Assembly (NCBI RefSeq): GCF_002379095.1
Contig: NZ_NBZV01000011.1
Span: 33,948-97,947, forward strand
Length of the DNA: 64,000 nucleotides
Reading direction: 5' to 3'
DNA from: Polaromonas sp. AER18D-145
GTDB lineage: Bacteria; Pseudomonadota; Gammaproteobacteria; Burkholderiales; Burkholderiaceae_C
Shown piece by piece: positions 24,776 through 35,600 of this stretch (the first letter of the stretch is position 1; every line of letters begins with the position of its first letter). A program made the position numbers and the translations under genes. The notes below the pieces were generated by a model, which saw nothing but the letters and a program-made list of their open reading frames with translations, searched no databases and was not told the origin of the DNA.

Positions 24776-26254
24776 ATGAACTCTGTCATCGGCGAGCCGC
24801 TTGCTGCGATCCCAGGCCTGAAATGGGCCAACCGCTTTGCCCGTCTGGGCACGGATTTTTACACCGACCGCCTTCCCAGCCCCCTGCCCGCACCGTATTG
24901 GGTCAGCCGCAACCAGGCCCTGGCCCGCGAGTTGGGTCTGGACCATGCCTGGTTTGAATCGCAGGAAGCGCTGGCGCTGTTCACCGGCAACCAGCTAGCC
25001 CAGGGCTTGCAGCCGCTGGCCAGCGTCTACAGCGGCCACCAGTTCGGCCAGTGGGCCGGCCAGCTCGGTGACGGCCGCGCCATCCTGCTGGGCGAGCTGG
25101 CCACCCCGGGCGGGCCGCAGGAAGTGCAGCTCAAGGGCGCCGGCATGACGCCTTACTCCCGCATGGGTGATGGCCGCGCCGTGCTGCGCAGCTCGATCCG
25201 CGAATACCTCTGCTCCGAGGCCATGCATGGCCTGGGCATCCCGACCACGCGCGCCCTGTGTGTCACCGGGTCTGATGCCAGGATCCGCCGGGAGGAGATC
25301 GAAACGGCTGCCGTGGTGACACGCACCTCGCCGAGTTTCATCCGCTTCGGGCACTTCGAGCATTTCAGCTACAGCGACCAACACGCGCAGCTCAAGGTGC
25401 TGGCCGATTTCGTGATCGACCACTTTTATCCCGCCTGCCGCGAGAGCAGCCAGCCTTATGCCGCCTTGCTCCAGGCCGTCAGCGAACGCACCGCCCGCCT
25501 GATGGCGGCCTGGCAGGCCACCGGCTTTTGCCACGGCGTGATGAACACCGACAACATGAGCATCCTGGGCCTGACCATCGATTACGGCCCTTTCCAGTTT
25601 CTCGATGCGTTTGACCCCGGCCACGTCTGCAACCACTCGGACACCCAGGGCCGCTACGCCTACAACAAGCAGCCCAACATTGCCTACTGGAACCTGTTTT
25701 GCCTGGGGCAGGCCCTGTTGCCGCTGATCGAGGTGCAGGACCAGGCGCTGGCCGCGCTGGAGTCCTACAAGACCGTGTTTCCCGACGCGCTGGAGGCCCG
25801 CATGCGCGCCAAGCTGGGCCTGCCGGATGCCCGCCCGGAAGACAAGGCCCTGATCGAAGCCGCCTTCAAGCTGCTGGCCGCGGACAAGGTGGACTACACC
25901 ATCTTCTGGCGCCGCCTGTGCCATTTCGGCACGCCGCAGGGGCGTGAAGCGGTACGCGACCTGATTCTGGACCGGGCCGCCTTCGATGCCTGGGCGCTAC
26001 AGTATTCGGAGCGCCTGGCGTACGCAGATACTGGGCTGGCGGCCGATTTGATGCTGAAGAACAATCCGAAGTATGTGTTGCGCAACCATATCGGCGAACA
26101 GGCGATCCAGGCCGCGAAACTAAAAGATTTTTCAGGGGTCAACACCTTGCTGACCCTGCTGCAGGCCCCATTTGAAGAACACCCGGACCATGACAGCCAT
26201 GCCGGTTTTCCGCCCGACTGGGCGGCCTCCATCGAAATCAGCTGCAGTTCGTAA
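24776..26254 (+). CDS. selO: Protein adenylyltransferase SelO (YdiU/UPF0061)
   Basis: A 492-aa pseudokinase-fold enzyme that AMPylates proteins on Ser/Thr/Tyr in redox homeostasis. Visible landmarks: [51 protein letters not shown], the active-site [26 protein letters not shown], and the C-terminal SCSS, where the conserved Cys replaces the selenocysteine of animal SelO. The length matches bacterial members. The msrB gene follows closely, so two redox-linked genes sit together. Confidence 0.93.
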   Translation: MNSVIGEPLAAIPGLKWANRFARLGTDFYTDRLPSPLPAPYWVSRNQALARELGLDHAWFESQEALALFTGNQLAQGLQPLASVYSGHQFGQWAGQLGDGRAILLGELATPGGPQEVQLKGAGMTPYSRMGDGRAVLRSSIREYLCSEAMHGLGIPTTRALCVTGSDARIRREEIETAAVVTRTSPSFIRFGHFEHFSYSDQHAQLKVLADFVIDHFYPACRESSQPYAALLQAVSERTARLMAAWQATGFCHGVMNTDNMSILGLTIDYGPFQFLDAFDPGHVCNHSDTQGRYAYNKQPNIAYWNLFCLGQALLPLIEVQDQALAALESYKTVFPDALEARMRAKLGLPDARPEDKALIEAAFKLLAADKVDYTIFWRRLCHFGTPQGREAVRDLILDRAAFDAWALQYSERLAYADTGLAADLMLKNNPKYVLRNHIGEQAIQAAKLKDFSGVNTLLTLLQAPFEEHPDHDSHAGFPPDWAASIEISCSS

Positions 26255-26288
26255 GCAGACTCAAGAAGTCATTTCCAAAGGTAAAGCC

Positions 26289-26699
26289 ATGCCCCCGAAA
26301 ATCCAGAAAACCGATGCCGAGTGGAAAGCCCTGCTCGCCGAGAAAGGGGCCGAACCCGGCGCTTTCCAGGTGACGCGCCAGGCGGCCACCGAACGCGCCT
26401 TCACCGGCAAGTACGACAAGAATTTTGCACCGGGCACTTACCGCTGCATCTGCTGCGACGCCGAACTGTTCGACGCTTCGTCCAAGTTTGACGCAGGCTG
26501 CGGCTGGCCCAGTTTTTCGCAAGAGGTCCGGGAGGGCGCGATTGAAGAACATGTGGACCGCGCCTACGGCATGACACGCACAGAAACCGTCTGCGCCAAC
26601 TGCGGCGCCCACCTGGGCCATGTGTTCCCGGATGGGCCCACACCCACCGGCCTGCGCTACTGCATGAACTCCGCCTCGCTGGATTTCAAGAAAAAGTGA
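26289..26699 (+). CDS. msrB: Peptide-methionine (R)-S-oxide reductase MsrB
   Basis: The start at ATG 26289 ([13 protein letters not shown]) has AAAGG at 26277-26281. The 136-aa protein has both zinc CxxC pairs (Cys53/Cys56 in YRCICC and Cys102/Cys105 in [12 protein letters not shown]) and the catalytic Cys125 in [15 protein letters not shown] at 71-76 is the substrate pocket. It reduces methionine-R-sulfoxide. The gene begins 34 bp after selO, suggesting joint transcription. Confidence 0.95.
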   Translation: MPPKIQKTDAEWKALLAEKGAEPGAFQVTRQAATERAFTGKYDKNFAPGTYRCICCDAELFDASSKFDAGCGWPSFSQEVREGAIEEHVDRAYGMTRTETVCANCGAHLGHVFPDGPTPTGLRYCMNSASLDFKKK

Positions 26700-26701
26700 T
26701 C

Positions 26702-26880
26702 AGCCCCCACGCTTGTCGCTTCGCGTACTGCGCTGCCCCCCCACGGGGGCGCATTTTTCCTTGGGGCGGCCCTGCGGAAAAACAGCCCCCACGGTCGCTC
26801 ACTGCGTGTAGCTCCCTGCCCCCCTGGGAGGCCGCTGCGCCTGCGGTCTGGCGAAACCAGTCCCGCGGCCCCTGCTTGAA
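26702..26880 (+). repeat. Interspersed repeat A, composite copy 5
   Basis: Two starts of the repeat are nested: CAGCCCCCACGCTTGTCGCT at 26702 and CAGCCCCCACGGTCGCTCAC at about 26783. A single GCGCCTGCGGTCTGGCGAAA-type right part follows. This looks like an insertion of one copy into another, followed by divergence. It fills the msrB-yciB gap. Confidence 0.75.
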
Positions 26881-26943
26881 AAAGCGGCACGCAACGAAGT
26901 GACGCCTGCTCTTGCCATCCTTTTTGCCACCGATAATCAACCC

Positions 26944-27564
26944 ATGAAAATTCTGTTCGATTTCCTGCCCATTGTTCTTTTCTTCGGCATGTTCAAGTAC
27001 GCCGAGGCCAACACCGCGTGGTCGGCCCAGACGGCGACCGACTGGCTCGGCTTCATGGTCTCCGGTGGCGTGGTGGGAATCGCCGAGGCGCCGGTGCTGC
27101 TGGCGACGGTGGTGGTGATCCTGGCCACCCTGGGGCAGATCCTCTGGCTGGTGGCGCGCGGCCGCAAGATAGACACCATGCTCTGGGTCAGCCTGGGGCT
27201 GGTGACCATGCTCGGCGGTGCCACGATTTATTTCCACAGTGAAAGCTTCATCAAGTGGAAGCCCACCGTGCTCTACTGGGTCATGGGCGGCGCGCTGCTG
27301 GTCGGGCAGCTGGTGTTCGGCAAAAACGGCATCCAGTCGCTGATGGGCGCGCAGATGGCCCTGCCCGACGCGATCTGGCGCAAGGTCAACTACAGCTGGA
27401 TCGCGTTTTTCGCGGTCATGGGTGTGCTCAACCTGTGGGTGGCGTTCAACTTCCCGACGGCCACCTGGGTCAACTTCAAGCTGTTCGGCGGCCTGGGCCT
27501 GATGCTGGTTTTTGTGCTGGCGCAGGCTGTTTTCCTGAACAAACACGTCAAGACCGAACCATGA
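26944..27564 (+). CDS. yciB: Intracellular septation protein A / YciB
   Basis: The start at 26944 (MKILFDFLPIVLFF) is the conserved N-terminus; the frame is open upstream without support. The 206-aa inner-membrane protein has five or six hydrophobic segments, the FFGMFKYA motif, IYFHSESFIKWKPTVLYW and NLWVAFNF...FKLFGGLGLMLVFVLAQ. YciB affects envelope integrity and interacts with cell-elongation and division proteins. Its stop overlaps the bolA start (ATGA). Confidence 0.93.
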   Translation: MKILFDFLPIVLFFGMFKYAEANTAWSAQTATDWLGFMVSGGVVGIAEAPVLLATVVVILATLGQILWLVARGRKIDTMLWVSLGLVTMLGGATIYFHSESFIKWKPTVLYWVMGGALLVGQLVFGKNGIQSLMGAQMALPDAIWRKVNYSWIAFFAVMGVLNLWVAFNFPTATWVNFKLFGGLGLMLVFVLAQAVFLNKHVKTEP

Positions 27565-27857
27565 TGCCCGCGGCCCCCACCACCGCCCTGCCCGTCCACG
27601 CGGCCCGGATCGAGGAACAGCTGCGCCAGCGCCTGAGCCCGAGCCTGCTGGAAGTGATCGACGAAAGCGCGGCGCATGCCGGCCACGCAGGCGCCAATGC
27701 CCAGGGTTTCGGCAGCCATTTTCGCGTGCGGATTGCGAGCCCCGCCTTTGCGGGCAAGAGCCGCGTCGCGTGCCACCGGCTTGTGTATGATGCACTGCAA
27801 AATTTCATTGATCAGGGCCTGCACGCGCTGGCCATTGAAATCCTTCCACCCCCCTGA
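27561..27857 (+). CDS. bolA: BolA family protein
   Basis: A 98-aa protein beginning MMPAAPTT and overlapping the yciB stop by 4 bp. The BolA core GSHFRVRIASPAFAGKSRVACHRLVYDALQNF with the helix-turn and the invariant His (CHR) is clear. BolA proteins work with monothiol glutaredoxins in Fe-S/iron handling and influence morphology. The yciB-bolA-parvulin order is common in Burkholderiales. Confidence 0.93.
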   Translation: MMPAAPTTALPVHAARIEEQLRQRLSPSLLEVIDESAAHAGHAGANAQGFGSHFRVRIASPAFAGKSRVACHRLVYDALQNFIDQGLHALAIEILPPP

Positions 27858-27917
27858 TTTTCGGCCTACGCCCAGAGCGGCGCCGTTCCTCCATCAACGA
27901 CTACCCAAGGAAACCCC

Positions 27918-28703
27918 ATGAAAAAGCAAGTCTTACTGGCAGGCGCCCTCACCGGCCTGATGGCGCTGGGCGCATCGGGTGCCTTTGCCCAGAACATTGC
28001 CATCGTCAACGGCAAGGCCGTGCCCAAGGCCCGCGTTGACGCGCTGGCGCAGCAGCTGGCGCGCTCCGGCCGTCCGGTCACCCCCGAAATGCAGGGCCAG
28101 ATCAAGGAAGAAGTCATCGCCCGCGAAGTGTTCATGCAGGAAGCCGAGAAACTCGGCCTGTCGGCCAGCAACGACTTCAAGACGCAGATGGAACTGGCCC
28201 GCCAGGCCATTCTGATCCGCGAGTTGTTCGCCGATTTCCAGAAGAAAAACCCGGTGACCGATGCCGATCTCAAGGGCGAGTACGACAAGTTCGTTGCAGC
28301 CAACGGCGGCAAGGAATACAAGGCGCGCCACATCCTGGTGGAAAAGGAAGACGAAGCCAAGGCCATCATTGCCAGTCTGAAAAAAGGCGGCAAGTTTGAA
28401 GACATCGCCAAGAAGTCTTCCAAAGACGCCGGCTCCGGCGCCAACGGCGGCGACCTGGACTGGGCCAACCCGAGCAGCTATGTGCCCGAGTTTGCCGAAG
28501 CGATGACCAAGATGAACAAGGGCCAGCTGACCGACGTGCCGGTGAAAACCCAGTTCGGTTACCACGTGATCCGCGTGGACGACATCCGCACCGCCCAGTT
28601 GCCACCGTTCGAGGAACTCAAGCCGCAGATCGCGCAGCAGATGCAGCAGCAAAAACTCGGCGCCTTCCAGCAAGGGCTGCGCGAAAAGGCCAAGGTCGAG
28701 TGA
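27918..28703 (+). CDS. Periplasmic parvulin-type peptidyl-prolyl isomerase
   Basis: The ATG has AAGGAAA 8 bases upstream. The 261-aa precursor has a signal peptide (MKKQVLLAGALTGLMALGASGAFA), an N-terminal SurA/PrsA-like helical chaperone region (residues about 25-130) and one parvulin domain (about 135-230: YKARHILVEKEDEAKAII, GGKFEDIAKKSSKD, NGGDLDWANPSSYVPEF, KTQFGYHVIRVDD). It probably assists folding of envelope proteins. A strong bidirectional terminator follows. Confidence 0.92.
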   Translation: MKKQVLLAGALTGLMALGASGAFAQNIAIVNGKAVPKARVDALAQQLARSGRPVTPEMQGQIKEEVIAREVFMQEAEKLGLSASNDFKTQMELARQAILIRELFADFQKKNPVTDADLKGEYDKFVAANGGKEYKARHILVEKEDEAKAIIASLKKGGKFEDIAKKSSKDAGSGANGGDLDWANPSSYVPEFAEAMTKMNKGQLTDVPVKTQFGYHVIRVDDIRTAQLPPFEELKPQIAQQMQQQKLGAFQQGLREKAKVE

Positions 28704-28735
28704 TCAGCGGGGCAGGCCGGAGCGTCTGCCATCGC

Positions 28736-28768
28736 AAAAAAAAGCAGCTCTTGAGCTGCTTTTTCATT
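28736..28768. terminator. Bidirectional rho-independent terminator
   Basis: AAGCAGCTC-TT-GAGCTGCTT (9-bp perfect stem, 28743-28762) with an A8 run on the left and a T5 run on the right. It ends the yciB-bolA-parvulin transcript and the opposing katE transcript. Confidence 0.88.
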
Positions 28769-28781
28769 TCTGCCCCGGGTT

Positions 28782-31202
28782 TCAGACCGCGGGCGGATCA
28801 GTTTCCCTTTCTGCATGCCGGGGTCCGGCCACTGCGGCGATGAACGCCTCGATCGCGCCGGCTACGTTGCCGGCCTTGGCCATCAACAGGCCGGGGTCGG
28901 CCTTGCCACCCGGCAAGGTGGCGGGCAGGCCTGCCTTGTCGATCAGGGCGCGCGAGGCGCCCAGCACCAGCAGGGATTTGCCATGGCGGTACTGGTCACG
29001 GATGAACTCCATGGTGTGACCGTCCCTGGCCAGCGCCGCCACGGCCTGCTCGCCGTCAGGCAGTACCAGGGCGTCAAACAGGAAGCCGGGTTCATTTTCC
29101 AGGGAAGCGTCCGCCTCCAGGGTGTCGCCTTCCAGGGTGGTCACCGGTCCAATACGTGGCGCCACCAGGCGCGGGACGGCGCCCTGCGCAAACAGCGCCG
29201 CCTGCACTTGGGCGATCGAGTCGCCGGCCACGCCGGGCGCGACCAGAACCACCACTTTGCGGCCCTGGATGGAGCCGTCACCGGGTCTGGCCAGCAGGGA
29301 CAGCGTCGGCGACACCGTGACCTCGGGCTTGGCCGGCTTGGCGAGTGCCCGCGGCAGCGCTGCGGGCAAAGCGTCCATGCCCAGGCCCTCGGCCACTTCG
29401 CGGGCCAGCGCTTCCGAGGCATTGCGCAGCGAGGCCACCATGCGTTCGCGGATGGCGGGCACGGTGACCTTGCTCAGTTCGAAACGGAAGGCGGCCGCGA
29501 TGTGTGCCTGCTCGACCGGCGTCTGGCTGTCGTAAAACAGCGTGGCCTGGGTGTAGTGGTCGGCGAACTTCTCGGGCTTGCCGCGCACCTTGGCCTGCTC
29601 CTCTTTGGCCTGCAGTCGCGCGGCCACCGACACAAACCCTTGGGCCGCGCCCGCCTGGAAGGGGCAGCCGCCGGCCAGCGAGTTGGGCTCATAAGAGACC
29701 CGGCCGCGGTGGAGGGCCTGGCGGTGCATGCCGTCGCGCTGGTTGTTGTGCACCTGGGCAATCGGCGCATTGATCGGGATCTCATGGAAGTTGGGCCCGC
29801 CCAGGCGCGAGATCTGGGTGTCTACGTAGGAATGGATGCGCCCGGCCAGCAAGGGGTCGTTGGAAAAATCAATGCCGGGCACCACATGCGCCGTACAGAA
29901 AGCGACCTGCTCGGTCTCCGCGAAAAAGTTGTCGGGGTTGCGATTCAGCACCATGCGGCCCACCTTCTGCACTGGCACCAGTTCTTCCGGAACGAGCTTG
30001 GTGGCATCCAGGATGTCGAAGCTGAATTTCTCCGCCTGCGCTTCGGTGAAGATCTGCACGCCCAGTTCCCATTCGGGGTAGGCGCCCGACTCGATGCGCT
30101 CCCACAGGTCGCGGCGGTGGAAATCCGGGTCGGCACCGGAGATCTTCACTGCCTCGTCCCACACGAGGGAGTGCGTGCCGTATTTCGGCTCCCAGTGGAA
30201 CTTGACGAACACCGACTCGCCCGCCTCGTTGACAAAGCGGTAGCTGTGCACCCCGAAGCCCTGCATGGTGGCGTAACTGCGTGGAATGGCGCGGTCGGAC
30301 ATCACCCACATCAGCATGTGCGTGGACTCGGGCATCAGCGAGACGAAGTCCCAGAAGGTGTCATGCGCGCTGGCGGCCTGCGGCATCTGGTGGTGAGGCT
30401 CGGGTTTGACGGCGTGCACCAGGTCGGGGAACTTCATCGCGTCCTGGATGAAAAAAACCGGCATGTTGTTGCCGACCAGATCCCAGTTGCCTTCGTCCGT
30501 GTAGAACTTGACGGCAAAGCCACGCACGTCGCGCGCCGTGTCCTTGGAGCCGCGCTCGCCGGCCACCGTCGAAAAGCGCACGAACACCGGTGTTATCTTG
30601 CCGGCTTCCTTGAACGGCGCCGCCTTGGTGAAACGCGTCTGCGGTTCATAGGCTTCGAAAAAACCGTGCGCAGCCGAACCGCGGGCATGCACGATGCGCT
30701 CGGGAATGCGCTCATGGTCGAAGTGGGTGAGTTTCTCCCGCAGCACAAAATCTTCCAGCAGGGCCGGCCCACGCAGGCCGAACTTGAGGGAGTTCTGGTT
30801 GTCGGCGATGGCCACCCCCTGGTTGGTGGTGAGGACGCGGCCAGCGGAATCGACGCGCACACGGTCCAGCGGCTCGATGGTGGCATTGAGGCCTTCCGGC
30901 GCAACGCTGCCGGTTTTTTCGGAACCGTTTTCCTCGGTCAGGGTGCTGCCGCCGGGCAGCCTCGATTCGGGCTTCACCGTGGCCCCGCGCTGAGGGGCAA
31001 TGGCGTTGGCAAAGCCATGCTCGGCAGCTTTGGTCGGGTTGTGCGGCATGGCCGCCACCAGGGCCTCCACCTGGGCCATCTTTTCGGCGGGCAGGTCGGC
31101 ACCGGTGTCGGATGGCCGGTGCGCGGGGCCACTGTCGGTGTTGCGTGCGGCGGCTTGGGCGCCCGGCTTGCGCATGTCGGCCGGCGGATTGGTTTTGGGC
31201 AT
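28782..31202 (-). CDS. katE: Large-subunit catalase HPII (KatE)
   Basis: The start at 31202 ([12 protein letters not shown]) gives 806 aa; upstream extension has no support. A flexible N-terminal arm of about 120 residues is followed by the catalase core: [18 protein letters not shown] (catalytic His), [18 protein letters not shown] (Asn), [25 protein letters not shown] (haem-ligating Tyr). The C-terminal GAT/flavodoxin-like domain runs from about residue 640 ([33 protein letters not shown]...), which defines the clade 2 large catalases. It degrades hydrogen peroxide. It is a single gene, convergent with the parvulin and divergent from a pseudogene patch. Confidence 0.93.
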   Translation of the reverse strand: MPKTNPPADMRKPGAQAAARNTDSGPAHRPSDTGADLPAEKMAQVEALVAAMPHNPTKAAEHGFANAIAPQRGATVKPESRLPGGSTLTEENGSEKTGSVAPEGLNATIEPLDRVRVDSAGRVLTTNQGVAIADNQNSLKFGLRGPALLEDFVLREKLTHFDHERIPERIVHARGSAAHGFFEAYEPQTRFTKAAPFKEAGKITPVFVRFSTVAGERGSKDTARDVRGFAVKFYTDEGNWDLVGNNMPVFFIQDAMKFPDLVHAVKPEPHHQMPQAASAHDTFWDFVSLMPESTHMLMWVMSDRAIPRSYATMQGFGVHSYRFVNEAGESVFVKFHWEPKYGTHSLVWDEAVKISGADPDFHRRDLWERIESGAYPEWELGVQIFTEAQAEKFSFDILDATKLVPEELVPVQKVGRMVLNRNPDNFFAETEQVAFCTAHVVPGIDFSNDPLLAGRIHSYVDTQISRLGGPNFHEIPINAPIAQVHNNQRDGMHRQALHRGRVSYEPNSLAGGCPFQAGAAQGFVSVAARLQAKEEQAKVRGKPEKFADHYTQATLFYDSQTPVEQAHIAAAFRFELSKVTVPAIRERMVASLRNASEALAREVAEGLGMDALPAALPRALAKPAKPEVTVSPTLSLLARPGDGSIQGRKVVVLVAPGVAGDSIAQVQAALFAQGAVPRLVAPRIGPVTTLEGDTLEADASLENEPGFLFDALVLPDGEQAVAALARDGHTMEFIRDQYRHGKSLLVLGASRALIDKAGLPATLPGGKADPGLLMAKAGNVAGAIEAFIAAVAGPRHAERETDPPAV

Positions 31203-31271
31203 GGTTTTGAGAAAGTGGGTAGAGGCAAAATCGCCACCAATCACCCTAAGATTGCGCCGCGCTGCGTTATG

Positions 31272-31530
31272 TAGGACGCGATCCTGAGCACAGGACGGAA
31301 AACCGGCGGCCCGCGGGCTTCCCGGGGAAAGGTCGACCTGGTCCTGGTCACCCATGCCCATTTCGACCACTTTGCCGATGCGCCGGCGCTGGCGAACAAT
31401 GCCCGATGTACGGGCCCGCCGGCAGGCACCGGACGGTGTCCACGATAGGCATCCTGCCGGTCAAACTGGCACCGCGCTTCGGCAAGGGCGGCACCATCGT
31501 GCCCTTTGGCCCGAACGACGATCCAGCCGG
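31272..31530 (+). pseudogene. Remnant of a metallo-beta-lactamase-fold hydrolase
   Basis: Frame 3 from 31275 reads DAILSTGRKTGGPR...KVDLVLVTHAHFDHFADAPALANN, containing the HxHxD motif of a metal-dependent hydrolase. From about 31436 a different frame (codons from 31451) reads GILPVKLAPRFGKGGTIVPFGP, as expected for the later part of the same family. The frame change, missing middle and lost ends mark it as decayed. The start and a normal length are absent. Confidence 0.6.
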
Positions 31531-31544
31531 CCCAGGGTCTGCCC

Positions 31545-31673
31545 AAAGGCCTTGATGCTGGGGCCCGCTACCTGTCGGCCTTCATCGAGGAAATGAAGTC
31601 CTCGGGCTTTGTGGCCGCCGCGCTGGCACGGCACAGGATCGAGGGTGCGGCGGTGGCGCCTGCCGCACGCTGA
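31545..31673 (+). pseudogene. C-terminal remnant of an ABC-transporter substrate-binding protein
   Basis: About 40 codons ending at TGA 31671-31673 read GARYLSAFIEEMKSSGFVAAALARHRIEGAAVAPAA. This resembles the extreme C-terminus of family 3 periplasmic amino-acid-binding proteins. No start or upstream domain exists, and it abuts the hydrolase remnant. It is probably a fragment left by deletion. Confidence 0.45.
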
Positions 31674-31707
31674 CCCCGGTGGTGAGCTGCGGCGACCGGC
31701 CCCTGCG

Positions 31708-32538
31708 TCAGGCGGGTGCGGCCGGCGCTGGCGTCTCCCAGGCGAAGCTGCCGCGGTAGGCATGCCAGCTCGCATGCCCCAGCCAGGGGCCGACCACCAG
31801 CAGGCCCAGCGCCCAGGGCAGCAGCATCGCGCCGAGGACCAGCAGCACGATCAGCGCCCCCCAGACCAGCATGGGGCCGGTGCGCCCCGCCACCACCTGG
31901 ATGCTGGCAATGCCGGCGGTGATGGCATCGGTGTCCCGGTCCAGGATCATCGGGATGGACACCACGCAGGTGGAAAACACCAGGCCGGCGAAAACGCCAC
32001 CCACCACGGTGTACACCGCGATGAACTGCCAGTTCTGGGGGTTGAACACCGCCTTCAGCACGCCGGCCGTGCTCGGCATGCCGGTGTTGAAAAACACGGC
32101 AAAAACGACCAGCGAGGCCCGACCCCACAGCAGCTCCAGCAGCATCACCACCAGCACCAGCATGCCCATGCTGCCCAGATGGCTGTCCCAACAGGTCAGC
32201 GAGGCGCCCAGGCTCTGCGGCAACCCCTGCTCGCGCCGCCGGCTGGACTCGTACAGCCCCATGGCCAGGAAGGGGCCGACCAGAAAACAGCCGGATACAA
32301 AGGACATGGTGTACTGCGGCAGGTTGCGGAACACCGCGCCCAGCACCACGGCCATGAGCCAGAAACAGATGCCATAAAACAGGGCAATGCCGCGCGCCGC
32401 CATCAGGTCATGCCAGCCGGCGCGCAACCAGCGCACGGGGTCGCTCAGGCGCAGCGGCTGCAACACGCGAACCTGCGGCACTGGCGGCGTGGCAAGGGCT
32501 TCGGTGGAGGACTCGGGGGGATGGGCAGAGGCGTTCAT
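31708..32538 (-). CDS. DUF2189-type integral membrane protein
   Basis: A 276-aa protein with a soluble N-terminus (about 40 residues) and six hydrophobic segments. SDPVRWLRAGWHDLMAARGIALFYG, FVSGCFLVGPFLAMGLYESSRRREQG and STCVVSIPMILDRDTDAITAGIAS are characteristic of the DUF2189 family of inner-membrane proteins, some annotated as cytochrome c oxidase-associated. The function is unknown. No respiratory genes are nearby. Confidence 0.85.
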   Translation of the reverse strand: MNASAHPPESSTEALATPPVPQVRVLQPLRLSDPVRWLRAGWHDLMAARGIALFYGICFWLMAVVLGAVFRNLPQYTMSFVSGCFLVGPFLAMGLYESSRRREQGLPQSLGASLTCWDSHLGSMGMLVLVVMLLELLWGRASLVVFAVFFNTGMPSTAGVLKAVFNPQNWQFIAVYTVVGGVFAGLVFSTCVVSIPMILDRDTDAITAGIASIQVVAGRTGPMLVWGALIVLLVLGAMLLPWALGLLVVGPWLGHASWHAYRGSFAWETPAPAAPA

Positions 32539-32611
32539 GAGGCATTGAACCGCGTGTACCGTCTCCGCGCATCAGGACCAACCCGGTGCGAGTCTCGGGT
32601 GGTTTTCCTTT

Positions 32612-32668
32612 TTGCTATCTTTTAGATAGCTGTCAGCGCATATCCGGAAATGGCTGGAAGCCTATTTC
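32612..32668 (+). repeat. Interspersed repeat B, copy at the purL 3' end
   Basis: TTTGCTATCTTTTAGATAGC, an AGCGC core, then GGCTGGAAGCCTATTTC. The right end overlaps the purL stop codon (32662-32664) and its last two codons. The GCTATC/GATAGC arms form a stem at purL's 3' end. Confidence 0.8.
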
Positions 32669-35600
32669 ACCCATTTCCTGGCGTTGTGCCAGAGCTGCAT
32701 CCAGGCGCTGGGCGCGCTGATGTCCTGGTCTGTCCAGCTCAGCTGCACATTGCGGAACACGCGTTCGGGGTGCGGCATCATCGCCGTGAAGCGGCCGTCG
32801 GCGGTGGTCACCGCGGTCAGGCCACCGGCGCTGCCGTTGGGGTTGGCCGGGTAGGCTTCGGTCGGCTGGCCGTGGTGGTCGGTGAAACGCATCGCGGCAA
32901 TCACCTTCCCGGCATCGCCACGGTACGCAAAATTCGCATACCCCTCGCCATGCGCCACGGCAATCGGCAGGCGGCTGCCGGCCATGCCCTGCAGGAAGAG
33001 GCTTGGTGAGTCGAGCACTTCGACCAGGCTCAGGCGGGCTTCAAAACGCTCGCTGCGGTTGGTGGTGAAACGCGGCCAGGCCTCGGCGCCCGGAATGATG
33101 TCGGCCAGCTCGGCAAACATCTGGCAGCCGTTGCACACGCCCAGGCCAAAGGTGTCGGTGCGTGCGAAAAACGCCTTGAACTGATCCGACAGCGCCGGGT
33201 TGAAGGTGATGGAGCGGGCCCAGCCTATGCCGGCGCCCAGGGTGTCGCCGTAGCTGAAACCGCCGCAGGCCACCACGCCGGTGAAGTCGGCCAGCTGCGC
33301 GCGGCCGGTCTGCAGGTCGGTCATGTGCACGTCGCAGGCCTCGAAGCCGGCCTGGGTGAAGGCGTAAGCCATTTCCACATGCGAATTGACGCCCTGCTCG
33401 CGCAGCACCGCGACCCGGGGCCGCGACAGGTTCAAAGCCGGGGAGCCCTCACCCCTGCCCTCTCCCAGCGGGAGAGGGAGCGCCAGAGGGTTGCTCCCTC
33501 GCCCCTCTGGGGAGAGGGCTGGGGTGAGGGGCTGCGGTAAAAATACGTGCAGCCCCGGGTCCAGCGGATCGCCGGCCGCCGCGTGTTCGGCATCGGCGCA
33601 GGCGGGATTGTCGCGCTGCTGGTTGATCTTCCAACTCACGGCGTCCCAGACCTGATGCAGGTCCTGCAGCTTCGCGCTGAAGACCGCCTTGGTATCGCGC
33701 CAGACCTGGATCTCGCCCTTGCCCACTTCGAGCGAGGCATGTTGCGGCCGGGTCTTGCCGATGAAGTGGCTGAATCTGGACAGGCCGTGTTCGCGCAGGG
33801 TCTGCATCACGGCATTGCGTGCCTCGGTCCGCACCTGGATGACGGCGCCCAGCTCTTCGTTGAACAGCGCCTTGAGCGTGAGATCCTCCCGGCGCGCGCC
33901 GACCTGCGACGCCCAGTTCTTGCTGTCGCCGGTGTCCATGCGGCTGTCGGAAATACCGTCGCCTTCGACCAGCAGCATGTCGATGTTGAGCGAGACGCCC
34001 ACATGGCCGGCAAAAGCCATTTCGCACACCGTGGCCAGCAGGCCGCCGTCGCTGCGGTCGTGGTAGGCCAGCACCTGCCCCTGGGCGCGCAAGGCATTGA
34101 TGGCGTTGACCAGGTTCACCAGGTCCTGGGGGTTGTCGAGGTCGGGCACGGCGCCGTCTTCCCGTTCCAGCGTCTGCGCCAGGATGGAGCCGCCCATGCG
34201 CGCTTGCCCCTTGCCCAGGTCGATCAGGATCAGCGTGCTGTCGGCCTCCAGTGCGTCGAGCTGCGGCGTCAGCGTGCCGCGCACGTCCGGCAGCGTCGCA
34301 AACGCGCTGACAATCAGCGACACCGGCGAGGTGACCTTCTTGCCGCCCTCGCCTTCGCTCCAGACCGTGCGCATGGACAGCGAATCCTTGCCGACCGGAA
34401 TCGACACGCCCAGGGCAGGGCACAGTTCCATGCCAACCGCCTTGACGGTTTCATACAGTGCGGCGTCCTGGCCCGGTTCACCGCAAGCGGCCATCCAGTT
34501 GGCCGAAAGCTTCACACGCGGAAGTTCGATGGGCGCGGCCAGCAGGTTGGTGATGGCCTCGGCGACCGCCATGCGACCGGAAGCGGCGGCATTGACGACG
34601 GCCAGCGGCGTGCGTTCGCCCATGCTCATGGCTTCGCCGGCAAAACCCTGGTAATCGGCCAGCGTGACCGCACAGTCGGCCACCGGCACCTGCCAGGGCC
34701 CGACCATCTGGTCGCGGTGCGTGAGGCCACCCACCGTGCGGTCGCCAATCGTGATCAGGAAGCGCTTGGACGCTACCGTGGGGTGGCTCAGCACGGCGAT
34801 GGCGCTCTTTTGCAGGTCCACACCGGTCAAATCCAGCGGCTTGACGCTACGGGCCACGCTTGTCACGTCGCGGTGCATCTTGGGCGGCTTGCCCAGCAGC
34901 ACGTTCATGGGCATATCTACGGGGATGGCAGCGGGCAGGCCCTCACCCCAACCCTCTCCCCGAGGGAGAGGGGGAAATTGCGGATCGCTCCCTCGCCCCG
35001 CCGGGGAGAGGGGCTCTCCTGCATCCGACACCACCAGCTGCTTCTCTTCGGTGGCGACACCAATCACCGCAAACGGGCAACGCTCGCGCTCGCAAAAAGC
35101 CTGGAACTGCGGCAGCGATTCCGGCGCAATCGCCATCACATAACGTTCCTGGCTTTCGTTGCTCCAGATTTCCTTGGGAGAAAGGCCGCTTTCTTCCAGC
35201 GGCACGGCGCGCAGGTCGAACCGTGCGCCGCGCCCGGCGTCGTTGACCAGTTCGGGAAAGGCGTTGGACAGGCCGCCGGCGCCCACGTCGTGGATCGCCA
35301 GGATCGGGTTGGCGCTGCCGAGCTGGGCGCACTGGTTGATGACTTCCTGGGCGCGCCGCTCGATCTCCGGGTTGCCGCGCTGTACCGAGTCGAAGTCGAG
35401 TTGCGCCGCATTGGCGCCCGAGGCCATGGAGCTGGCCGCGCTGCCACCCATGCCGATGCGCATGCCGGGGCCACCCAGCTGGATCAGCAAGGTGCCGGCC
35501 GGGAACAGGATTTTCTTCGTGAGGCTGGCGTCAATCGTGCCGACGCCGCCGGCGATCATGATGGGTTTGTGGTAACCCCAGCGCTGGCCGCCCACGGTTT

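Noticed and set aside
28815..31274. Long open frame antisense to katE
   Set aside because: Composition is that of a GC-rich shadow frame; the catalase on the other strand explains the sequence.
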